Made by a program: the position numbers and the translations under genes. DNA of 64,000 nucleotides, from positions 19,842,001-19,906,000 of the forward strand of contig NC_053043.1 in NCBI RefSeq assembly GCF_003473485.1. Reading direction: 5' to 3'. Of this stretch, positions 11,656 to 22,797 are shown piece by piece (positions within the stretch are counted from its first letter, which is position 1; each line of letters opens with the position of its first letter). The notes under the pieces were generated by a model that ran no database searches, was not told the origin of the DNA, and saw only the letters and a program-made list of their open reading frames with translations. Origin of the DNA: Medicago truncatula (Eukaryota > Streptophyta > Magnoliopsida > Fabales > Fabaceae).

Positions 11656-13557
11656 TATCTTCTTCATATTCATTGTAACTAAAATATTCAACACACTTAT
11701 GTTTTCTAACTTCCTATATTTTTTTTCATCAAGATGTTTAATGACATGAGAACGACTATGATTTCAAACCGCTGCAAGGAGGCATTTGCAAACATCTCCG
11801 CAAGATCTATGATCACAATGACTAGACAATTTCGATTGAACAATCGGATTTTAGTGAAACATGAAGGAGTTAATGTCTCAAGTGTTCTTGAGGTTAGTAT
11901 ACACTTTTGTTTAAGGCTTGTTGTTTTTCTATATAAAATTTATATGCTTTGATTGGTTATTTTAATATATAATCCTTGGAATATGGATATGTGTGTGCGG
12001 AATTAATGTAGTTTTTATGTTTTTTATGAGGTGGATAGAAGAAAACATACATGATAACCTAGTGTTTGTTTGGTTGCATGGTGGGTGCACCAAAACACAC
12101 GTTTGTGTCAATTGAACGTGATTTCATCTTAATAATCATGGTAAATTACACTCACCTTCATTGAGGTATGATTGTATCAAACATGTATTAGTAGTTTCTA
12201 GAGTCAAAGCAAAAACTATGCATTGCAATAACTTCGATTGTAGCCTCACCATTTGATTCCAAAGAAAAAGAAAAAGGCATCGCAAATTGATTAAAAGTGA
12301 AAACTACTTTTCTTCTTTTACAATACACATATGTGCTCTACCAAAATGAAATTTCGCACACCCATGTGTACCAAGGAGTTTTTCAAAAAACATATTTATA
12401 ATCGATCCATGCAACTGTTTTTAACTAGTGTGGAATTGAACGATCAAGAGATTTTTTTAAAAGGATAGACTCAAAATAAACACACAACAAAACACTAAAA
12501 AGGGTGTATCCTTTTCACCTTTGTTTACAATTTATTATTACAGTAGTTTCACGTGGAACAAGAAAAATTTCATAGAAGGTCGCTTTTGATGATGTTCCTG
12601 GTAGAGGCACTATAAGGGTAAGTGTAAACTTTTTTTTTGTCAAGAAGTTATGATTTAATTAGTATGTTCTGTCGGTATACATTTATTTTACATAAGTGTA
12701 TCTATTAATCGACTTAGCAACACATCATTGAATGTACATGTAAAATTCGTTCAAAAAAAGAATGTATGTGTAAACTAATTATACACCGATAAAATATACT
12801 AATTAAATTTTTTAATTAATACATTATGTGGTATACTTAATTTTTTTATTAAAAGAAAATCTAAGAAACTTCGCCTTCTTTCCTCTATAGTCTTCAACTC
12901 TTGATACCCATTCAAATTTTTGGTGAGAAGTGGTGGTCGTGAAGGATCACTCGATTCAACATTTGGGCTTATAAGATAGTAAAAGAGTCAACACATTTGG
13001 GCTTACAGAGTTTGTTAAGACAGCCCAACTAACAGTCAAGCCCGGTTCATTTTTTCGGTTCGGCCCGTAGTAAAATGAACGTAATTTGCCGTTTACTAAC
13101 GCGAGTGAAGAAGATATACGCTACAATACTTACATTGTCGGAGAAGGAATAAAAAATTGGTTCAGTTCACGTTTCAACATTCAACTACAGTTTCAATTAA
13201 GCATTTGGTTTTGCTCAAATTCAACATTGAGAGATGGAGATCGAGCTCAATGACTTGATCACCGATCTTCAATCTCTCAATCAATCCCTTCCAGATCCAT
13301 CTTTTCGCGATGCCTTCCTTAAGGTAATTCCACTTTTTTTCTTCTTCTTCTCAATTATTCAATTATCCATGATCCAACCAATTCTGCATGCATTTTTTAT
13401 TGTAATGAAATTCAAAATTAAATTGATTTTCTATGATAATTACATTTATCTATAATGTACAATGATTTCTGCTTAGAATTAGCTTGACTTGATTCGATTT
13501 CTATCTTTTGATTTGAAGATTCAATCACACGTTGAACATATTGCTGATCTTGTTAGG
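11605..13557. repeat. Segmental duplication, copy B (partner 1-1953)
   Basis: Near-identical to the first 1953 bases of the window. Here UBA5 exon 2 runs on normally past 13557, so this is the ancestral arrangement and copy A is the broken one. Confidence 0.95.
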
Positions 13558-16500
13558 TCTCAACCTGTTCGCCGCACAAAAGTTAAGGTACTTGTGTGTT
13601 TGTGTTGTGATGGAGCATTTTTCATTTGATGCATTTGAAGTTTTTGCTGAATTGAATTGTTGTTACTGTGTTGAGCAGGATATGAGTGCTGAGGTTGTAG
13701 ACAACAATCCCTACAGTCGACTTATGGCGCTTCAGAGAATGGGAATTGTAGAGAATTACGAACGGATAAGGGATTTCTCCATTGCCATAGTTGTCTGTAC
13801 TAATCTCCTCTTCTACCTTTACTTGCTTGCCATAGAATTAATTTTGTGATATAATAATGATTTGCATGTAAGCAAACTGTTCACTCACTATCACCGGAGC
13901 AATCATAATACCTAAAAAGTAAAAACTGTTTTTTTTTTTTTTTTTTAAATGTTTACTCTTGGAAATGAAAAGAAAATTCTACTATTGAAGAAGTACATTG
14001 AATTTCTAATTTAATCTGGGAGACAACTTGCGATGAGCTACATTGTTATAAATCTTATTTATTTATTTACGGTGATTTTTATTTGAATGAAAGTAGAGTT
14101 ATATGCCATTGGATATGTGGACCTATAAATTTGTATGTTGCTTTGTATTTTGTTAACCATTGCTGCGATATTGTCTTTTGATTATGATTTAATTTGGGAG
14201 AGAAGACTTTGTTGGCGAGTATCCTTAGTCAAACTTGTATGGGACATAGTGTTGGGCTGTCAAGAACCAACACGAAAATAAATTAAGCGTAGGATGTGTA
14301 GTAAGCCCAGATAGAATATGATTAGAAATTAGAAATGACAACATTAGAAAGAGATGGTGGAAACTAGACTTAGGTTGTTTCGGCATGTATATCAGATCAA
14401 GAGTAGTCAAACCAGCAGAGGCAGAGGAAGACCTAGATAAACTATAAAAGAAACTATTAAGAAAGATCCAGAGGTTAATGAGCTGGATAGAAACATGGTA
14501 TATGATAGAGCATTATGGCGCCATTCAATCCATGTAGCCGACCCCACTTAGTAGGATAAAGCGTGGTTGTTGTTGTATTCTTAGTCAAACTTGTGTGTAT
14601 GATTGCTGGAGATCCCAGTTTTATTTATACTTTAGAGCATTTAGGTTTGACTATTTACTTCCCACATTTAATAAAGGAGATATAATCACACCAAGCTAGG
14701 AGAACAGGCAGTTCTGACTATTTTAGGGTTTTCTACAAATTCTTTAGGTTTCTGTTTCACATTTTGGTAATAAGTTCTCACGTTTGGTAATTCTTATGTA
14801 ATCACAGGGAATAGGTGGTGTAGGAAGTGTAGCTGCTGAGATGCTAACAAGATGTGGTATTGGTCGACTTTTGTTGTATGATTATGACAAAGTGGAACTT
14901 GCAAACATGAATAGGCTCTTCTTTCGTCCTGATCAAGTGAGTACTCAAATCTTCATTTTCTTGTCTTCAAAATAAGAACGGGATATGATGGTTTTGTTGT
15001 TGTATATGTTTATTTTTGCAAAACCAAAAAATTGTATACATCTTTTATTTACAAACATTCGGAATTTGATCGGATATTATGGTGTTGTTTGATCTATGTG
15101 ACAAATCTCACTTAATAGGAGAAGAATTTGGCGGTGATTCTTGTATAAATTTTTATTATTTCCAAGCATTATGTCTTTTAAATTGAACGAGAAGTCATAT
15201 AAGTATTCATTTGCACAAATTTTCTCTTCATACTTCATAGTTCGCGCAGAAAATTACAATTTAAAAGTTTGATCTAGACTTATGTGCTGACTACATTATA
15301 TATATAGGCTTCCAAAAGTAAAGTGTATTTTTTGGCTTTCAGGCTGGTATGACAAAGACAGATGCAGCTCTACAAACACTTTCAGATATAAATCCTGATG
15401 TTGTGCTTGAGGTAAGTATATTTTAATATTTGCATCCTCTGTGACTCATTCCATATGCCTACCATGTTACAAAGACGAATCTAGTATTTTTTGCATGCTG
15501 ATATATTCACCCTTTCTCTTCATTTAGAGCTTTACACTGAATATCACAACAGTGGATGGTTTTGAAACCTTTATGTCATCTTTGAAAAATAAGTCATTTC
15601 GTCCTGATAAACAAGGTAGCGGTGTGGACCTTGTCTTAAGCTGTGTAGATAATTATGAAGCAAGAATGGCTGTTAACCAGGTATTTTAAGTTTTCATTTA
15701 TCTTCTTTACAGTTCTGCTAAGAGATTGCTGTGTGTAACTAACTTCTTATACACACTGCAGGCTTGTAATGAACTGAGCCAGACATGGATGGAGTCAGGT
15801 GAGCATTCTTAGTAAAGATAAAATGCTTAAAATTGGCCCTTAACCATCTTTATTGACGTGTGCAGAAAAGTAATGTGAAAATAACGTGATATAATTTAGT
15901 CTTAAAACTAGAACAGATACCCTTCTTTAAGACAATTCACAATGTAAATGAAGTTGTAACTGACAGATGTTTTCTTCCTCTTTGAAAGTATCCAGACCTT
16001 GACAAGTGGATGCATCTGTGTACATTTAGCTGGCATTGACTCTTTTTTTTTGAGTATTCGGTACTATCTCAGGGTGCATTACTTATCGAATACAAAGAGA
16101 GTTGTGATTGCGCATTCTACTAGGATTATGCATTGCTAATTCTTGATGGCAGTTATATACGTCTCTATGAAAATATACTTATACTGAAACTCATGCGAAA
16201 AAAATTCAAACAGGTGTTTCCGAGGATGCCGTTTCTGGTCACATTCAGTTACTTATTCCTGGAGAAACGGCCTGTTTTGCATGCGCTCCTCCTCTTGTAA
16301 GTCTGTTTTTTTATTTGAAATTGGGTATTATTCACAATTGACAGTGGAATGCCTCAAAGGATTGGATTTAATTAACTTAGTCATATGTTGTCAAGTTTCA
16401 GAATGTCATCCATATGTGGACTATATTATTGTATTTTTTTAATAGCAAACTATGTATCCGGATATGTTCATGCATACTACATCTAACTTACGGACAATAG

Positions 16501-18209
16501 GTAACTGTTATGCAGTATGTACGAATACATGAAACATATGATTATGTTTTTCCTCTTAGGTTGTAGCATCTGGGATTGATGAGCGTACACTCAAGCGTGA
16601 AGGGGTTTGTGCTGCATCTTTACCAACTACCATGGTAAATTTTAATTCTATATCCTTTTTTTTACTATTAAAGTTAATATTGTTCCGAAGCTTTTAGTCT
16701 TATTATTATACTCGCATGACATGCCATTTATTATTTTTAGTGGCTTATTTAATGTCTCTTTAACATTGAGAATATGAGTATACTTTTTGATGGCTATGTT
16801 CTATGGACTTAGGAAATTTTGTTTGACTTTCCAGGGGGTTATTGCTGGGCTTCTTGTCCAAAACACACTAAAGTTCTTGTTAGGTTTTGGTCAAGTCTCT
16901 CCTTATTTGGTAAGTACTGCACTAGTGTTTGAACACCATTTATTTTCTTTTTTGTTGAGCATTGCAAATTACTCCTTCATTTTTTGTTCAAAAGATTGCG
17001 GAATATATTCTTTGAAGAGGAACCCGATGAGACCACCATGATTCGTAGGAATATAATAGCCTTATGATGACATCCCGTTTCTGTTTTCTTGTATGTAGGG
17101 ATATAACTCTCTTAAAGATTTTTTCCCAACTATGCAAATGAAGCCAAACCCTCAATGTTCAAATGCAGCTTGCTTAAAACGACAGGTAAGGAATTTAGTT
17201 AAGTCCACGTTGAACATGATTTTATGATTGAAGTCATGTATTATCCTGTGTGCTTATTGAAACTATAAATGTTTCGTAGGGCGAGTACATTCTTGCAAAG
17301 CCAACAAGGGATGCTGCCGCAAAAGCAAAATTGGAGGCTGAAGGACCATTAATTGAAGAAGGTCCACTGCACGATGATAACGAATGGAATATAAGGTGCT
17401 TAATGATCTTTTCTACCGTTCATATACTTAGTTTTGTTTACTTAAGAGCTGTGTGATATACTATATAGATGTAATGAATATTATCATTAATCTGATCAAC
17501 ATCAAATATCAAGTAGTGTTGTTGTCATACAATTTTTTAGCCTTCACATTTACTGGTGGCTTTGTTAAAATTTTCAGCGTCGTTGATGATTGTGAGCCAG
17601 ATGGTGCCAATACCAAAAGTTCAGGTATTTACTTCACTATATTCTTAAGTACCCTATTGATAAGCTTAATGGGTTTGCCCTTTACGACAAGTAAACTGAA
17701 ATGGTGGAGTTCGTTAACGCTTATTAGCAATACTGACTCTAAAGCTCTTGATGTTTGGTTAATTCTTTCTATTGAGCTACATGGGCTTGGTCAAGCGACT
17801 TTTGTTTCATCTAGCTCCTTCATGGAAATGTTTTCAGGAAATATGATGCTTTTGTATTGCACCTTCACTGCAAAAGCAAACATCACTAACAGTTATTCAT
17901 TTTGCCAGTTCATGTGTCTTTCGTGTCTCTTTAGTTTTTCTTAACAATATTTGTTGGAGAAAGAAACATTTACTTTTATTGCTGAAGGGTTCTAGATTTG
18001 TTTTAATTCTATTATTCATTTACAATTAGTATTTAAACTAGTAACCTCTTGTCCCCAAATCTATTACAGATGCCCTTCCTGAAGGTCTCACTCATGAACT
18101 TCCTACTGCGGATGAATTTCAGAACCTAGTCACTCGAGAAGCTCCAAGAAATGACAATGATGACCTTGACGAACTACGAAAGCAACTTGAAGCAATTAAT
18201 TCTGCATAG
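13234..18209 (+). CDS. UBA5: UBA5, E1-like activating enzyme for UFM1
   Basis: Fourteen exons join to 427 codons: 13234-13323, 13519-13587, 13679-13792, 14808-14936, 15343-15411, 15528-15680, 15762-15798, 16214-16296, 16560-16634, 16835-16909, 17099-17185, 17280-17395, 17578-17624 and 18070-18209. All introns fit GT...AG. UBA5 adenylates UFM1, carries it on a cysteine thioester and hands it to UFC1 (ufmylation, linked to ER homeostasis). Visible motifs: nucleotide loop GIGGVG at 92-97, [15 protein letters not shown], zinc cysteines C241/C244 and C318/C323, and catalytic C265 in [12 protein letters not shown]. The acidic tail [16 protein letters not shown] matches the C-terminal region used for UFC1 binding. 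Length is normal for plant UBA5 (about 430). No disabling change was seen. Confidence 0.95.
14221..14594 (+). mobile_element. 5'-truncated RTE-type LINE in UBA5 intron 3
   Basis: The insertion (14239-14576, 338 bp) is flanked by an 18-base direct repeat with one mismatch: ATCCTTAGTCAAACTTGT at 14221 and ATTCTTAGTCAAACTTGT at 14577. Its reading frame gives the end of an RTE reverse transcriptase (GRGRPRKTI, then KDPEVNELD, then [16 protein letters not shown]). It ends in the typical RTE tail: CCCACTTAGTAGGATAAAGC followed by TTG repeats. It is in sense orientation, inside an intron, and likely harmless. Confidence 0.85.
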
Positions 18210-18748
18210 TGTTGTCAGTTATGGTTTTTTAAATTATCTACAGAAAAACTTTTGAGTTTTAATACTTAAGGCAAGCAGGTTTAACTATAATTTTTGGATT
18301 CAACTCTTCTATTTGACTGTTTTGCTTCGTTTAGATTGTTGGAAGTGATATACAAGTTGTCCGATTCACATGTTAAAATTATTTGGCCATATTGTCATAT
18401 TGACGACTACAATGAAACATGCAATCTTCACCCAAAAAAGGAAGCTTGCAATTTCACATTTAAATTTTTTCACTAAAGTTTGTTGAATATCTTTATGTAG
18501 CTTTGATTTTTGTGCATCGAGGGTTGCAGCCACAGCACAGCAGCTGCATTCCTTGACATCTTTAACAAAAATAAATAGTTTGAGACACCTCATAGTAATC
18601 AAAGTAACCCATACTATAACATTGTTACTTTGAGGGATTTAACTCTGGCTTCCAGCAATAGTGGTTGAACCCATATAGGAACTCATAGAGATCACCAAAT
18701 GAAGTGAAATGATATGTTTATAAACGCTTTAGCTTCTACATTGATTGT
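18210..18748. other. 3' flank of UBA5
   Basis: Probable 3' UTR followed by intergenic sequence. The short open frames have no recognisable content. Confidence 0.35.
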
Positions 18749-18985
18749 TATTGGGAAAAACCCAAGTCCCACATCGGATAGACAAGACTCTTGAGAAGAG
18801 TTTATAAAGAGGAGGCAATCCACGCACCAAGCCCAAAGAGTGCTGGGCGTGAGGGGGGTGTATTGGGAAAAACCCAAGTCCCACATCGGATAGACAAGAC
18901 TCTTGAGAAGAGTTTATAAAGAGGAGGCAATCCACACCTTACAAGCCGGTTTTGTAAGGATGATTTAGGCCCCCAAATTTCAACA
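18749..18985. repeat. LTR/TRIM-like promoter fragment with internal tandem duplication
   Basis: A 75-base block beginning TATTGGGAAAAACCCAAGTC occurs at 18749-18823 and again at 18861-18935, 112 bases apart. Each copy holds CCCACATCGGATAGACAAG and a TATA-like TTTATAAAGAGGAGG. The second continues into ACAAGCCGGTTTTGTAAGG and GATTTAGGCCC. This combination is common in LTRs of small plant retroelements. No primer-binding site or internal region is visible, so it is a fragment. Confidence 0.55.
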
Positions 18986-19080
18986 ATTGCGATCACAAAT
19001 ATAATCGCAACAGATCTGATAATCTTCTACATCCTTTAAAAGCAATTCTGCTGGTTTCAAAAGTGAAAACTAACGATTCC

Positions 19081-19857
19081 AACATGTTTGGTTTAACTTC
19101 TCAAAATCAATTCTCATCTCTAAAAGCAATTTTAGGTGAAGTTACAATTCTTAACTTTTGAGTTAACTATAATCAATTCTCCAATAAAATTTATATTTTG
19201 ATTATTACAACCTATTATTTTCCTTTATTGTCCTTTATCAATTCTCCGTTTTGCTTTGTATTTAATTTGATTTGATGAACCAAATTTAACGAACCAAATT
19301 AGCTTCCAGAAAATATTTATGGTTATGAGTTACCAAGTTTTGGATTTTCCTTTACGGCGTTTCCGTTCAGATTTACTGTATTTTTTCTTTTACCTTTCTT
19401 TTAAGCTATATATATATATATATATATTTTTTTTTTAATCATTTTTGGCAACTAACTTTAGTATTATTTAACTTAAATATATTTTATAAAAAAATATAAA
19501 ATATATGAACAAATAATTGTAAAAAAATTGGTTTAATGATCGTATTTTTTTATTTTTTAAATTAATATATAGAAATTTTATTTATTTAAATTAAAAAATA
19601 TATCTACATTTAATATTGATCTACATTGAACCATGCCTACTTATTTGTATTTAGCTATGTCTATTTTAGTAATTATACATTTAAAAACAATTTTGATCAA
19701 AAATATCCACATGACATTTAGTGGGTTTAATCAATTTTGCATTATTGTATCCAAACGTAAATCAATTCTCTCAAAATCAATTATTTCAAAATCAGTTATA
19801 TCATAATCAATTATGTCATAATCAATTTTATCCAAAGGTAACCCAAACACACACCGT
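19081..19857. repeat. MITE-like element with diverged inverted ends
   Basis: The left end contains TGTTTGGTTTAACTT; the complement of the right end contains TGTTTGGGTTACCTT. Inside, the motif AAAATCAATT and its relatives recur many times on both sides. No coding potential. The dispersed CAATT-rich ends suit a non-autonomous DNA transposon, class uncertain. A (TA)n run lies near 19408-19427. Confidence 0.4.
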
Positions 19858-20548
19858 TATGTTCTTTAAATCCATTTTTTCCTAATCACTACAGAGAAGA
19901 TTTTTTGTCCCAAAAGTAAAATTATAACACGTGTAAATCTTTTGGGACAAATACATCTTCTCTAGATTGGGTTCCTTCATACCAGACAATTTTTTTTATG
20001 CAAGTATCCAATCAAATTACATTGTGATACTTCTTTTTTAGATTGATTCCCTCATATTTTTAAAAATATCCATCTGATATGATTTGATTGGATACGCATG
20101 TAAAATAACAATTTATGCTACCGAGACATGAAATTTAGTGTCGTTTTATTTTATGACAATCACAATTTCAAATCTACTTATAATTTTTAGATAAAAAAAA
20201 AAGAAAAAAGCAAAGAGATGGAATTATGCCGCCAAGCTCAATGCACTCCCTTTTGAAGATGCCAATCGTCATAAACTAAAAGACAAAAAATAAACAAACA
20301 TACTTTTACTTTAGAGTTCAATTTATATACCTTGTTTTTTAGGTTTTTTTTTTGGAGTTTGGAATCAGGGAAATTGTTTCACATTTTTTGAAAAAGTATT
20401 TAATGATGCATTTTTTTTTTTATGTTGTCACATACATTAACGATTATGATAAAATAGTATGTGTTTTTAACTCATTAATTAATATAATAAATTGATACAT
20501 TATATAATAATAATAATAATAATAATAATCTATATGCCATAATATAGC
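19858..20548. other. AT-rich interval before the TTL array
   Basis: No gene seen. Contains a (TAA)n microsatellite at about 20505-20530, directly before the hAT-like element. Confidence 0.35.
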
Positions 20549-21373
20549 TAGGGTTGGACAAGGACCCGCGGCCCGACCCAACCCGCAAAAAACCGGAGGA
20601 AACAACCCGATATGTGCGGGTTATAGCGGGTTAACGGGTCTACGGGTTATAAACACGGGTATTTAAGAGTTTAATTGGGCAGATGCGGGTAGATGAACTT
20701 CAACCGCGGGTACCCGAACCCGCCCGCGAATACAAATAATTTATGGGAATTGATGATAATCAAATGCATTTAGGGAGTAATAACTACTTTCATTTGCGGT
20801 GCAAGTTTTTTAGCAATATAATAACACCTTTGGTTGACCAATTCAATACTATTTTATATCACATTTATTTTTATTTACTACTAGGATTTTACTTTGTAGT
20901 TATTTCCTTTTATGTTTTCCATTGAAACGTTACAGCAAAACATCATCTATCTCACGGCTTCTTCACCACCACCATGCTCCATCAGTATCAATTACTTTTC
21001 TTCAAACATTAACACCATGTTCTGTTAGTCTCCCTTATTTTTCTTTTGACTACGTCCCTCCTCTTTTCTCTTCTGCATCTTCTTTTACTTCTCAAATCTC
21101 AGTTTTTATTTCAATTTTCATTTTCTTCTTGATGTTTTGTTGGTTGATGAATGATGTAGATCTGAGGTGAGGCTACTGTTTTTTCAAATTTCTATTATGA
21201 ATCTTCTCAACCCGCGTGAACCCACCCGTAAACCCGCAACCCGAAAGACCCGAACCCGTGCAAACCGAAGAAGAAAAGCTAGCTTAAATGGGTCTGTACA
21301 CACAAACCGCGGGTTGAGCTGGGTCGAGCTTTCAGACCCGAACCCGCCCGAACCCGCCCGTTGTCCACCCCTA
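20549..21373. mobile_element. hAT-like non-autonomous element, founder of the array copies
   Basis: The ends are TAGGGTTGGACAA and, inverted, TAGGGGTGGACAA, followed on each side by many CCCG/CGGG repeats (for example GACCCGAACCCGCCCG). This is the usual look of hAT non-autonomous elements. The core of about 400 bases is AT-rich; its short open frames carry no transposase motif. No matching 8-base target duplication was found, and the right flank lies directly against the palindromic spacer, so the flank has probably been rearranged. Truncated copies starting at the CCCGACCC motif head each array unit (25707, 30622, 35525, 40424, 45327). Confidence 0.6.
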
Positions 21374-21377
21374 GACT

Positions 21378-22171
21378 ATGTGGTACCCCAACCATTAAAC
21401 AATTCAAAAGTGATGAGTAACCCAGTACATTGGTTTCATAAGAAAAGTTGAAGATTTGAAGAAACAATAAGTGTGTGAATAAGGGTAGTATCAGAAATTG
21501 AGCAAACGTATTCAACTATTCATTAAACAACAATGATTTGAATAGGAATCAGATTCTCCCAGGCACCTTTTTCAATCGTAAGCCCCTCCCCTCTCTTTCT
21601 TTCTGCGACGCAATTCAATCATTAGTGCGTTGCCTTTTGAGGGGTGACCATCGCGGTGGAATCGCATGCTACAGGAGAAGGGAAGGAAAATTCTAATTTA
21701 TTAAAAAAAAAAAAGGAAATTTAGAAGGAATTCCTCACAGTTTCTGATACACGGACAACTCTGGTGTGTTTTCCGGCCAGGAGAGTTCACTGTGACTCCA
21801 ATTTGTATCTGATGCAATACAAGGGCGAAGCAGCACACAGCTCCTGAGTTTTGTGCTTTTTCGATCAGATTATCTCAAATAAACTTTCGATTCTACCGCG
21901 ATGGTCACCCCTCAAAAGGCAACGCACTAATGATTGAATTGCGTCGCAGAAAGAAAGAGAGGGGAGGGGCTTACGATTGAAAAAGGTGCCTGGGAGAATC
22001 TGATTCCTATTCAAATCATTGTTGTTTAATGAATAGTTGAATACGTTTGCTCAATTTCTGATACTACCCTTATTCACACACTTATTGTTTCTTCAACTTT
22101 TCTTATGAAACCAATGTACTGGGTTACTCATCATTTTTGAATTGTTTAATGGTTGGGGTACCACATACAAT
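21378..22171. repeat. Long inverted repeat: two ~286-bp arms around a ~220-bp centre
   Basis: The left arm (about 21378-21664) starts TATGTGGTACCCCAACC and is the reverse complement of the right arm (about 21886-22171), which ends GGTTGGGGTACCACATA. The match looks nearly perfect. The centre (21665-21885) is unique within this unit, but the same sequence appears reversed in units 2-5. A transcript would fold into a very long hairpin. The sequence is not recognised as a gene; it may be 5' or promoter DNA of an unknown locus. Confidence 0.85.
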
Positions 22172-22187
22172 AGAAAAGATGACCTGT

Positions 22188-22345
22188 ATGTTCTGCAGTA
22201 AGGAGAGTATATGAGATGGAGGATATTTAGATCACTAGAGACAAAGACCTAGAAAAACTATATAATATGGTTTATGATAGAACATTATGGCATGATTTGA
22301 TCCATGTAGCCGTCCCCACTTAGTGGGATAAAGCTTGGTTGTTGT
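22188..22345 (+). repeat. RTE-type LINE 3' tail in the array spacer
   Basis: Contains TATGATAGAACATTATGGC, then CATGTAGCCGTCCCCACTTA and GTGGGATAAAGC followed by TTG repeats, the same ending as the RTE copy in UBA5 intron 3. The remnant repeats in each unit (about 27108-27265, 32012-32168, 36913-37068, 41814-41970). Confidence 0.7.
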
Positions 22346-22797
22346 TGTTATTTTCTTATTTATTTTTTGAATGGTGTTCTTGTTGTTATTGATTGCTGTT
22401 GTCGCACCATATGAAAAAATAAAAAAAGTTATAGTCCATTCGAGTTTTAATTAGAAAAAACTCAAAATTAAACCCATAGTAAATAAGTAAGGTGCTGAAG
22501 CTTGCAATAATTGCATCTATAGTTCAATATTTATCTGTTTTTCTAATTTTGTAACTGGCTGTTGGAGTTATCAGCTTTTAGGCTTTACGAGCACTTCCCA
22601 TGGCTAATGTTGGGCTGGTTGAGTAGTGCGGCCTTGCCCAATATAGACTCTGCCATTTGGGACTTTATTGTCATTGTTACTTTACCATTCAAACCATTGA
22701 AATGACATTCTTGTCTACATGAGAAAGTGTGAATGATAAGTTAAATTCACCATGGTGTTTTCGTTCGTAGGGACAGCCGAAAGAGAATCCATTTATA
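22346..22797 (+). promoter_or_regulatory. TTL upstream region (likely promoter and 5' UTR), array version
   Basis: About 450 bases between the RTE tail and the TTL ATG, conserved in all five array copies. From 22579 onward (GGCTTTACGAGCACTTCCC) it is shared with copy 1; before that point copy 1 carries UBA5 sequence instead. No clear TATA box could be assigned. The last part before the ATG probably is 5' UTR, including a possible 3' splice site TTCGTAG just before GGACAGCCG. Confidence 0.45.

Noticed and set aside
18692-18996. Three overlapping minus-strand frames with shared peptides
   Set aside because: They arise from the tandem LTR-like 75-base block read in different frames and have no protein signature.
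20540-21381. 8-base target duplication around the founder hAT element
   Set aside because: Flanks AATATAGC and GACTATGT do not match in any register I tried.
20743-21451. Small frames inside the hAT-like element as a transposase
   Set aside because: They are under 100 residues, low-complexity, and lack the hAT dimerisation or DDE motifs; the same frames recur simply because the unit is repeated.
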